DNA of 64,000 bases, from assembly GCF_900044055.2 (NCBI RefSeq), contig NZ_FCOX02000026.1, positions 53,756 through 117,755 of the forward strand, read 5' to 3'. Within the stretch, counting starts at the first letter, position 1, and every line of letters begins with the position of its first letter. The DNA comes from Caballeronia calidae (lineage in GTDB: Bacteria; Pseudomonadota; Gammaproteobacteria; Burkholderiales; Burkholderiaceae). Shown piece by piece: positions 9,084 through 16,665 of this stretch. The notes beneath the pieces are model-generated. The model saw only the letters and a list, made by a program, of their open reading frames with translations, did no database searches and was not told where the DNA came from. The position numbers and the translations under genes are program-made.

Positions 9084-9920
9084 TCAGTTCGCATAGCCCA
9101 GCAACATGCCGAGGTGCGGATCCACGTGCAATCCCACGGTCGCATCGCGCATAAGCAGGACCGCGCGCGCTTGTGCGATCGCTCTCTCTGCCATCCAGAA
9201 CGTCTCCGATGATGCCAGGCCCATCATCATTTCCGACGCGTTGATGCCAAGCAGCATCGCACTGACCGCCGTACCGGGAAAGAGGCCCATTCTCGCGTCC
9301 ACGAATATGGCGCCACCGCGCAAGGCCGACAGGCTCAGCTCGCCACCGAAGAAGGCGTCCGTCATGAGCACCGTGGCAGACGCGGGCTCTGAGGCGGCGT
9401 CTTTCTCCTCGTTCGACGCCTCGTTCACGAGCGGCCTCTTCTCTATCGCATCGCTTTCTGTCGCGGCGAGCGAAGCGGTTTCGTCGCCGGCTGCCTTCGT
9501 CGCGTCGGCAGCGAGCGGCGGTGCCGGCTTCTTCTCCGCACGGCCCGCCCCTCGGGATAACAGCTGCGCCGGGTCGATCAGGGAATCGGAACCGCCCGCG
9601 ACCGCCGTGCTGACCGAAGCCACGATGCCGTCCACGCGTGTATCGGCAACCGGCAATGTCGATTTGGCTTTAGCGGCGAACAGCGGCCTCGACATCGAAT
9701 GTCGCAACCCGTCGGGCAGCACCATGAGCGGCAGCGTGATGGGCGGAAAGGTCCCGCTTTCGGGCGCATCCACGCGCGACCGTCCGAAGTACAGGCGCTG
9801 AGGCTTTCCACCCGGATCGCTCAGCGTGATCACTCCGCCTGATGCAATGAGGATATCGGCACTCACGCCGTGCTCGGTATCGGCATGGTAGGTCCACTTG
9901 CTCGCTCTCAGATGCGACAT
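9084..9920 (-). CDS. Unknown 278-aa protein between tssA and vgrG
   Basis: Not recognised. Residues 1-90 are beta-rich (WTYHADTEHGVSADILIASG, ITLSDPGGKPQRLYFGRSRV). An Ala/Ser/Glu-rich low-complexity linker spans about 120-190. The C-terminal segment is hydrophobic and Gly/Ala/Met-rich (FFGGELSLSALRGGAIFVDA, MLLGINASEMMMGLASSETF) and could insert in a membrane or form a helical hairpin. Its place inside a T6SS operon, 43 bases after tssA and 112 before vgrG, argues for a role in effector delivery or as an effector. There is no signal peptide. Confidence 0.6.
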   Translation of the reverse strand: MSHLRASKWTYHADTEHGVSADILIASGGVITLSDPGGKPQRLYFGRSRVDAPESGTFPPITLPLMVLPDGLRHSMSRPLFAAKAKSTLPVADTRVDGIVASVSTAVAGGSDSLIDPAQLLSRGAGRAEKKPAPPLAADATKAAGDETASLAATESDAIEKRPLVNEASNEEKDAASEPASATVLMTDAFFGGELSLSALRGGAIFVDARMGLFPGTAVSAMLLGINASEMMMGLASSETFWMAERAIAQARAVLLMRDATVGLHVDPHLGMLLGYAN

Positions 9921-9963
9921 AAACTCGCTCCCAATGATTTATTCCATTGCGCGCACGCCTGAT

Positions 9964-11082
9964 TCAGGGCGCGTCGTTCGCCTCACTGCTCCATTTCTCG
10001 ATCAGGTCGACGGGAATGGCTCCGACGATCTCTGCATACACTTTGCCCACCAGGCTTTCCGAACGCCGCAGCAAAAGCGGAATCGGGCTGCTCGGTTCAT
10101 GCTCCTCGAACCACAAGCGTGCCGTGCGTATGAGGTTGAGCGCGTGGTCGCGTCCTTGCGGGCGTGCGCTGCCGCATGGCGTCGGTGCCGGAAGCTCGAT
10201 CGGCAGGTCATCAAGACCGGGGGCGCCGGTATGCATTGGCTCGTCCTCGGCGGCTGGCCCGCTGCCGGACGTATCGTCCATGGGCAATGCCGACGCCTGC
10301 TGCTTCGCCGGCCCTTTCGCTCCGGTCACACGACGCAATACGCGGCCAAGCACCGAAAGGTCCGCCGTATAGACGCCCAGATGCTGCTGATTCCACGCAT
10401 CGATTTCGTCGAGACTCGCGAGTGAGGCGTCGAAACCAGCGAGAACCGCCGGCTGCTGCGCGCGCAGATCTTCGAGTTGCCGCGTCACGGATTCGACCGT
10501 GAGCGCGTCGCTCGCACGCGGCTGCGCAAAGGCACGCTCGACATCGCGCACCTGCAGCCGCGCGGCGCCGGTGCGTACAAGCGCAATTTCCCGCACATCG
10601 GACAGCAGGCCTTCGGTGTCGGTCAGCGCCTGCAACGCGTTCATGCGAATCTCAAGCGCGGCGTCGCGGTCCTCGTCGACGCCCGGCTGCGGATGAATGG
10701 CGTCCGGAAACGCACCGAGCCAGGACGCGAGGAGCCGCAGCCCTTCGGCCAGACCCGCCGCGCCGGCAAGGCGGGTGCGGCAACGCGCGAACAGGACGGC
10801 GATGCGGATGTCCTTGCTGCGCATCATCATCCGGCGACAATCGCGGTCGACATCGCTCCAGTTGATCGGCTCCGCGCTGCCGACGAAATCGCCGTACTGC
10901 ACGTCCATCTTCGCCGCGACCTGTGCCGTCAGAACGACGAATTCCGGGTCGTATTCGAGATCGACTCCGCAGGGCGAATCTGGATTGATCGCGGCCAGCC
11001 AGTCGTGCGTTGGACTATCGTTGGTCAGGCGGCTTGGCACAGCCTGTTGTTGCGCCATACGCGTGTTGCTCTTCCTGTTCAT
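9964..11082 (-). CDS. tssA: T6SS baseplate/sheath cap protein TssA
   Basis: The 372-aa product carries an ImpA_N domain (about 25-150: CGVDLEYDPEF, then ASWLGAFPDAIHPQPGVDED). A variable Ala-rich middle and a C-terminal block (CGSARPQGRDHALNLIRTAR, SPIPLLLRRSESLVGK) complete it. This is the short TssA class, which primes sheath assembly on the baseplate. ATG 11082 overlaps the tssG stop as ATGA and follows AGGAAAGGG, so it is preferred to the longer open frame reaching 11322. ATG 11058, with AGGAAGAG upstream, is an alternative. Confidence 0.92.
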   Translation of the reverse strand: MNRKSNTRMAQQQAVPSRLTNDSPTHDWLAAINPDSPCGVDLEYDPEFVVLTAQVAAKMDVQYGDFVGSAEPINWSDVDRDCRRMMMRSKDIRIAVLFARCRTRLAGAAGLAEGLRLLASWLGAFPDAIHPQPGVDEDRDAALEIRMNALQALTDTEGLLSDVREIALVRTGAARLQVRDVERAFAQPRASDALTVESVTRQLEDLRAQQPAVLAGFDASLASLDEIDAWNQQHLGVYTADLSVLGRVLRRVTGAKGPAKQQASALPMDDTSGSGPAAEDEPMHTGAPGLDDLPIELPAPTPCGSARPQGRDHALNLIRTARLWFEEHEPSSPIPLLLRRSESLVGKVYAEIVGAIPVDLIEKWSSEANDAP

Positions 11083-12170
11083 CCCTTTCCTCTGCCGGCA
11101 TGCGAGGTGTCGCGCTCGCGTGCGCGCCGTGCGAACTGATCGACATATCGCTCCGGATCGAAACGCATGCCCGTGACTGGCTGACCGTCCGAAGAGCATC
11201 CCAGCCACCCCGACCAGCCCAACTGCTGCGGTCCACCAATTTTTGCGGCAGGCGCGCTTTCGGACAGGATGCGTAGTTCGAGTTCCCACTCGAACTCGTA
11301 CCCGACGAAGCTGCGCACCCAATCGACGAGCATGGGCAAATCCTCGCCACGCGGCGTAAAGCGCAGATACCGATCCAGCTCGATGGGACCGATGACGATG
11401 CGAAACCGGTATTGCCTGTCCGGAACCTGCTCGCCCAGCAATGCGCCGACGCCCATCGTCGCGGCAGGGTCCGCCCGCCCGAGATGGGTATGCTCCTCGG
11501 GCGCGACTTCGATCCAGTGAAACACGTATTCCTCGATGCTCACCGGCACGCCGAAGTAACGCTCGAGCGTCATGCGAAGGCCATCGGGATCGCGCACCTC
11601 GCGCACGAGGTTCGCCGCGGCGGCCAGTTGCGCGTGCGCCGGGAGGGCGCGACTTCTTATTTCACTCGGGTCCTGTCCGGTGATGCTCGCCACATAGAAC
11701 GAGAACTGCTCGTCATCGGACCGGTCGAGCCCCGCCGCCGCCTGCGCGGATGACCACGCCCGGTACAGCAGCGTCAGATAGCGATGGTGAAAGACGTCGA
11801 GGAAATCGACGAGCGTCCTGTCGCGCCGCGACTCCTGGCGCTCGCGCGCGATTTCGGTCACGTGAAGCGGCAACGGCCCGTTGGGCCCAAGCATGCCGAG
11901 TCCGAACAGGCGAACCTGCAGACGCCCGTCAAGCGCGCCCACGCTCGCGATTTCGCGCGGCGCGAACGTCAGGCTCGGTTGCTGGCCGAGACGAAACGGC
12001 TCCGCGCCCGGGCGCCGCGCCGTGCCGATCGGATCGAGCGACGCGTTCGCGCCGATGCGGCGCATGAGCGGCAGGAAGCCATAACGCCACGGCTCAGCCT
12101 CAAGACGCGCGATCGTCTCCGGAGAGAGCCCCGAATCGCGCAGCAACGATGCGACAGGCAGACGTTCCAT
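11079..12170 (-). CDS. tssG: T6SS baseplate wedge protein TssG
   Basis: The 363-aa product shows TssG/ImpH features: EPWRYGFLPLMRRIGANAS near the N-terminus, then SVGALDGRLQVRLFGLGMLG and LTLLYRAW. With TssF, TssE and TssK it forms the baseplate wedge. ATG 12170 shares one base with the tssF stop (TGATG), so the long N-terminal extension up to 12575 is a non-coding run through tssF. The C-terminus overlaps tssA by ATGA. Confidence 0.92.
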   Translation of the reverse strand: MERLPVASLLRDSGLSPETIARLEAEPWRYGFLPLMRRIGANASLDPIGTARRPGAEPFRLGQQPSLTFAPREIASVGALDGRLQVRLFGLGMLGPNGPLPLHVTEIARERQESRRDRTLVDFLDVFHHRYLTLLYRAWSSAQAAAGLDRSDDEQFSFYVASITGQDPSEIRSRALPAHAQLAAAANLVREVRDPDGLRMTLERYFGVPVSIEEYVFHWIEVAPEEHTHLGRADPAATMGVGALLGEQVPDRQYRFRIVIGPIELDRYLRFTPRGEDLPMLVDWVRSFVGYEFEWELELRILSESAPAAKIGGPQQLGWSGWLGCSSDGQPVTGMRFDPERYVDQFARRARERDTSHAGRGKG

Positions 12171-14059
12171 CAGGCCACTCCGCGCGTGCCCATGCGCACG
12201 GGCCACCGCATCACGCGGCCGCGCTGCATCGAATGCAATTCGGTCTGTGTGAAAGAGTTGATCGACACATGACGCGCCAGGTAATGCTCGAGAATCAGGC
12301 CGAAGAGGTACGGACTCACACCAGAGAATCCTGTTTCGTCGACGGTCAACTGGCATTCGATGCCACGACCGAAAACGAGCGGCCCACCGCCGGGCAGCTT
12401 CCTCGTGACGGGATGCGTCTTGACGCCGACCAGGCTCTCGATCTGACGCTGATGCTCGGTGTCTTCGGCGTTCAGGAAGAGCCTGAGCATGTCGCGAAGT
12501 CCCTGACCGCCCGGGCGATGATCGATGTCCTCCATCGGCAGGTAGTTGAAGTTGAGCTGCCGGATGAGGCGCCATGCCACCTCGCCGTCCGCATAAGGCG
12601 GTCGCGGCGCGCTAGGCGCGCGAATCAGGCCGATGCTCGCGATGGGAGCCGATTGCACCCTTTCGAAATCGTCGACACCGTTGCGTGGCACGAGGCTCGG
12701 CAAGTCGCGATTGGTGAGCCACGCGTCGACCGACAGATAGCGCATGCTCTCCCGATACGGCGCTTCCTGCTGGTCGACCAGCGACACGAACGTCTCGGTG
12801 CCGATATAAGGCGTGCGCGATCCATAGCGACGCGCCGAGTCCGACAACAGCCGGCGCTCGCGACGCAGCGAAAAGTACCGCCCATGATTGCCTTCGTCCT
12901 CGTTGAGCGTCTGATAAAGCGGACGGAATTCGATCCTGGCCGGATTTTCCGTCACCTGACCGTGCAGCGTCTCCACCGAAAAGACTTCGTAGTCCAGCGG
13001 TGCAGCTCGCTTCGGCACCAGATGAAACTCCGACTCGTTGTTCGACAGTTCGACGCGATCGAGCTTCTGCGGAAAGAGATTGATGACCGGCGTGCAGAAC
13101 AGCGCAAAACGCGAGGCATCGATGAGGCCCGCGAGACGATCTGTCGACCGGTCCAGCAACACCACGATTTCCGCCTCGTTGCCGCGCGCCTTCTTCAGCC
13201 CTTCACTCAAGCCCGTGAGCGTAAAGAAATAGAATCGGCTCGGACAGGCGAAATACTCGTGAAGCAGGTTGTGTCCATGAAACTTCGACCACACGAGCGG
13301 CAGCATGCCCTGGTCGACACCGAGCCCTTCGTGCACGACTGCTTGCGCGCTGACCGCGGCGAAGCGCCGTTCCGGCTCACCGAACGCGCCCGGTTCGCCG
13401 ATGATCGACGCTACGCTTCCCGCATGCAGGAGCTCGAAGAGATTCGACGCGACCTGCTCGTCGCCAGCCAGGTAGATGGGCAACCGGTCCAGTCCCTGAA
13501 GCTGCGAGATGCGAGTGCCACCCGTGGTCCGCACGCGCAGCCGCAGCGCACCGCGCACGTGTGCATGCGCGGGCACATAACGCTCGAGGGCGGGAATGTC
13601 GGGCGGAACACCCGTAAGGCGCGCCCCGACGATCTCCAGCGGATAGAGCACGACGTCCTGGCTCGTGCGAAACGTACACGCCGTGCGTTCGCCGCGCGGC
13701 ACATGGGTCTTGAAGGGCGTTCCACGCGCGATGCGGAGGCCTTCGGCGAGCGTGCCTTCACTCGTGCCGGGAAAAAAACGCGCAACGGCCATCGACGGCG
13801 TAGGCGCGACGTAGTTCGGATATACGACCTCGAGCAAACGCTGCGTGAAGCGCGGAAACTCCGCATCGAGCTTGATCTGCACGCGCGCGGCCATGAAACA
13901 GAACGACTCGATCAACCGCTCGACGTAGCGGTCGGTCATTTCCTCGGCCTGCATGCCGAGACGCCGCGCGATCTTCGGATGCGCTCGCGCAAATTCGCTG
14001 CCGCTCTCGCGCAGGTAGAGCAACTCCTGGTTGTAGTAGTGGAGCAGGCGCGGATCCAT
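12170..14059 (-). CDS. tssF: T6SS baseplate wedge protein TssF
   Basis: The 629-aa product begins MDPRLLHYYNQELLYLRESG, the diagnostic TssF/ImpG start, followed by EFARAHPKIARRLGM and DRYVERLIESF. The length is normal for TssF, which forms the stable 2:1 wedge with TssG. The open frame extends to 14326, but homology begins at ATG 14059, 29 bases after tssE. No strong Shine-Dalgarno is visible there, so coupling to tssE translation is likely. The stop is fused to the tssG start. Confidence 0.94.
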   Translation of the reverse strand: MDPRLLHYYNQELLYLRESGSEFARAHPKIARRLGMQAEEMTDRYVERLIESFCFMAARVQIKLDAEFPRFTQRLLEVVYPNYVAPTPSMAVARFFPGTSEGTLAEGLRIARGTPFKTHVPRGERTACTFRTSQDVVLYPLEIVGARLTGVPPDIPALERYVPAHAHVRGALRLRVRTTGGTRISQLQGLDRLPIYLAGDEQVASNLFELLHAGSVASIIGEPGAFGEPERRFAAVSAQAVVHEGLGVDQGMLPLVWSKFHGHNLLHEYFACPSRFYFFTLTGLSEGLKKARGNEAEIVVLLDRSTDRLAGLIDASRFALFCTPVINLFPQKLDRVELSNNESEFHLVPKRAAPLDYEVFSVETLHGQVTENPARIEFRPLYQTLNEDEGNHGRYFSLRRERRLLSDSARRYGSRTPYIGTETFVSLVDQQEAPYRESMRYLSVDAWLTNRDLPSLVPRNGVDDFERVQSAPIASIGLIRAPSAPRPPYADGEVAWRLIRQLNFNYLPMEDIDHRPGGQGLRDMLRLFLNAEDTEHQRQIESLVGVKTHPVTRKLPGGGPLVFGRGIECQLTVDETGFSGVSPYLFGLILEHYLARHVSINSFTQTELHSMQRGRVMRWPVRMGTRGVA

Positions 14060-14088
14060 GAATACTTTTATTAACGAATGAAGATGAC

Positions 14089-14628
14089 TCAGGCACGCTG
14101 GGACGTGGCGTGCAGGCGGCTCGTTTCCAGGTCCAGCGTGCTCTGCACGAGGAACTCGAGCGGATACGGGTCCATGCGGATCAGTCCGCGGATTTCGAAT
14201 GTCAGGTGGGCATGTCTGCCCAGCTTCGCTTTGTCCTGCAGGGGAACGATGGATAGCGAGTCCGCAATCAGGCGTGGCTCGAAATCCTTGATGGCCTGTT
14301 TGACGATCGCTTCGATATGCGCCCACTCGCGCGAAGCCATGAACGCTCCGGCAAGCGCCGGCACGCCAAAATTCACGGTAGACGCGGCGGCGAGGGGATA
14401 TCGCTCGCGGTCGATCTGATCCTCGAGATTCGCCGCGTTGAGCAGATAGGCCAGGTCACGTTGAATGATGTCGCGTATCTGCGCGCGTGTCATTGCGTAT
14501 TCCTCCGGCGCTTCGGTCTGCCGGTAGGGTGCATCGTCACGCAGACGATCGATGAGCGTAGGCAACAAATACGCCTCCGCCCTGCGCGGCACGCCCGGTG
14601 AGCCGCTTCCCTGCTTCCGCCTGGTCAT
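14089..14628 (-). CDS. tssE: T6SS baseplate protein TssE (gp25-like lysozyme fold)
   Basis: The 179-aa product carries the GPW/gp25 domain: LLPTLIDRLRDD, then IIQRDLAYLLNAANL, YPLAAASTVNFGVPALAG and a final IRMDPYPLEFLVQSTLDLET. It nucleates sheath polymerisation in the baseplate. Start ATG 14628 overlaps the tagJ stop as ATGA. Confidence 0.93.
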   Translation of the reverse strand: MTRRKQGSGSPGVPRRAEAYLLPTLIDRLRDDAPYRQTEAPEEYAMTRAQIRDIIQRDLAYLLNAANLEDQIDRERYPLAAASTVNFGVPALAGAFMASREWAHIEAIVKQAIKDFEPRLIADSLSIVPLQDKAKLGRHAHLTFEIRGLIRMDPYPLEFLVQSTLDLETSRLHATSQRA

Positions 14629-15497
14629 TGCGCGAGCCCACTGCCGGCACCGGCGCGAGCGCTCTCGCCCGCACGCGCCGTATCACCGAATGTGCACTCC
14701 ACGAGATCGAACACGCCGAAGTCTCCTGCGCTCGTCGCCCAGGTTTTGCACCCCGACGCGAACACGCCGGTGCGGCCGGCATCGCGCCAGACCGTGCGCC
14801 GGCCCAGCAGCAGGGCCTCGCGCTCGGTCTGCTCAAGCGCCGGCGTGTCCGGATATCGCGCGGGCAGGAAGCCATTGAGCTCCGTACCGTCGACGAGCGT
14901 CAGCGTGCCGGGCGCCCAGATCAGATCGACGAGTGAGCCGGGGCGCGTGATGCGCCAGGCCGCGATATCGGCTATTGGAAGCCACCTGTAGCGACCGGCG
15001 GCGATGAATTCGCAGACCGGCCCGAGCCTGCTGTCGCTGTCGCCGATCCAGTCGAAGGAACCGAGCCGGCTCGCCCCGCAGATCAGCGGGGCCGCGTCGA
15101 GTGCGCTTTCCCGGGCGGCATCCGCTGCTTCCAGATCGCCGCTGGCTGCGAGACCGAGCGCGGCATGCAAGCCGTGCATCCAGGCGGGATTGTCGTCAAA
15201 GACAAAACCCGGTTCCTGCGCTCCCGACATGACCTTGGCACGAACACGTTCAGCGCGCACGAGATCGCGATAGACGTGCGCGATCTTGCCTTGTGCCTCG
15301 TCCAGTTGCGCGAAGGCCTGCAGTTGTCGGATCGCCCGATCCCATTGCTGCGTGATGCAAAGCCACTGAAAGAGCGCCCAACGATGCGCCGCGACCGCCG
15401 GTTCGGCGCGGATTCGCGCTTCCGTCTCCGCGATCGCCTGTGAAGGCGAGACACTGGCGCCATGCGGGACATGGCTCATCACGATTTGTTCCATCAT
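14625..15497 (-). CDS. tagJ: T6SS accessory protein TagJ (ImpE family)
   Basis: The 290-aa product has an N-terminal TPR-like half (EARIRAEPAVAAHRWALFQW, QQWDRAIRQLQAFAQLD). The ImpE-type C-terminal half follows (GRYRWLPIADIAAWRITRPG, SLVDLIWAPGTLTLVDGTE, ARYPDT). TagJ binds the N-terminal helix of TssB and can modulate ClpV-driven sheath recycling. ATG 15497 overlaps the preceding gene as ATGA; ATGs at 15494 and 15479 are alternatives. It sits directly before tssE, as in related clusters. Confidence 0.88.
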   Translation of the reverse strand: MMEQIVMSHVPHGASVSPSQAIAETEARIRAEPAVAAHRWALFQWLCITQQWDRAIRQLQAFAQLDEAQGKIAHVYRDLVRAERVRAKVMSGAQEPGFVFDDNPAWMHGLHAALGLAASGDLEAADAARESALDAAPLICGASRLGSFDWIGDSDSRLGPVCEFIAAGRYRWLPIADIAAWRITRPGSLVDLIWAPGTLTLVDGTELNGFLPARYPDTPALEQTEREALLLGRRTVWRDAGRTGVFASGCKTWATSAGDFGVFDLVECTFGDTARAGESARAGAGSGLAQ

Positions 15498-16117
15498 TTG
15501 TTATCCGAAACATATTGTTCGAGATGCCTGGCTTCGCTGTTCGTTTGTTGCATCGGGCTATCGATCGCGAGCGTATGGTGATCGCGACGCGCCAGTTGGG
15601 GCGCGCTGCATGCACTCCCCTCCGCATCGCTCACTTGGTATTGCCCGGGCGCAAAAACTTCGAGAATGTCCGGGACGGCGCGAGGAGCCGCCATTGCGTC
15701 GTTGATGTCTACGAGTGGCCCGAAAGCCTCCTCGATCGTTTCGACAGCGCCGAGCCATTCACTGATCGGCACATGGCCCTCCGGATCCGGGTCAGGCGCA
15801 TGCGTCTCTGACGCGGCGATCGACTGTGCAGCACTGGTCTGTGGAAAGTCCCAACTGTGCGCCGGCAGAATGCGCGCGTTCTCGAGGGCAGCGTAACAGC
15901 TTGCGGCAAGGACGCTGAGGGTATCTCCCGAGCTGCCGTCTACGAACGCGGGCGCGCGTGCGACCGTTGCACCACCACGCAGACGTGCCTTGAGCACCGC
16001 GCCATCGTGCAAAAGGGACGCGAATTCCAAATCCTCGAAATTCAAATCATCGTCCAATGCAGTGCGGCTTTCCGCAGGAACAAGCCCAACCGGCTCCATC
16101 CGCTCTTTCATGGCCAT
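15494..16117 (-). CDS. Unknown 207-aa protein, first gene of the leftward T6SS operon
   Basis: Not recognised. The product is acidic in its first third (DDDLNFEDLEFASLLHDGAV) and Ala-rich in the middle. It shows two short conserved-looking helices (ISEWLGAVETIEEAFGPLVD and AVPDILEVFAPGQYQ). No signal peptide, membrane helix or FHA core is apparent. It is the first gene after the shared promoter region and is coupled to tagJ by ATGA, so it is expected to be made with the baseplate proteins. It could be a Tag-type accessory or regulator. Confidence 0.6.
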   Translation of the reverse strand: MAMKERMEPVGLVPAESRTALDDDLNFEDLEFASLLHDGAVLKARLRGGATVARAPAFVDGSSGDTLSVLAASCYAALENARILPAHSWDFPQTSAAQSIAASETHAPDPDPEGHVPISEWLGAVETIEEAFGPLVDINDAMAAPRAVPDILEVFAPGQYQVSDAEGSACSAPQLARRDHHTLAIDSPMQQTNSEARHLEQYVSDNK

Positions 16118-16665
16118 GCCTGGTTCGGAAGTCCACGAGATTGGACTTCTGCATCAATACAAAACTCGGGAAAACTTCTCGCAAATCAATACGGAGCAAT
16201 TAACGCATAGTTGATAGCGCTTTGTCCATCGTTAATTAGCTGCAGAAAAGCAGTTTGATTGGATTATTTTTGGAACAATATCGAATTAATCTTCGCAACC
16301 CTACCGGGAAACTTCAGATAAATCCCATTGTTGGATGGAATTACATCTAAAATCTCGCTTCTTCAGTTACTTACGGAGCTTCAATAATTTATCTCGGGTG
16401 AGCTATTATCATTATTTTTCAGAGCACTAGAGCAGGCGATCGAGCACATAATTGCCTTCAGTCATTTATATTTGATGACGAGCATATATCGTAGAGACGT
16501 TGACACCCGCAAATTCTCGATTCAATAATTCGCAGAAAGGCGCCAGATTGAAATGCGCCATCAAAAGCGTAATTCATATCCGCTTGAATCACTCTGGCAA
16601 AGGTTTTTATGACGTCGTTATCACGACGATCACCGCTCTCGCGTAACTCAGGTCGGCATCTCCAA
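16118..16665. promoter_or_regulatory. Divergent T6SS control region
   Basis: This stretch separates the two T6SS operons and is clearly AT-richer than its surroundings, especially 16200-16500. It should hold both promoters. The best clpV-proximal ribosome site is AAAGG at about 16600, upstream of an in-frame ATG at 16609. I found no convincing -24/-12 or -35/-10 pair and no long inverted repeat. AT richness at T6SS promoters often reflects H-NS-type silencing, an inference here. Confidence 0.5.

Noticed and set aside
12149..14074. A 641-codon open frame on the + strand opposite tssF, and similar long frames opposite tssA, tssG and rhs
   Set aside because: Composition is Arg/His/Ala-rich without domains; these are antisense shadows of high-GC codon bias over well-identified T6SS genes.
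16595..16612. A TGGCA-containing sequence before clpV as a sigma-54 promoter
   Set aside because: The second element (TGC at the right spacing) is missing, so it does not meet the GG-N10-GC rule.
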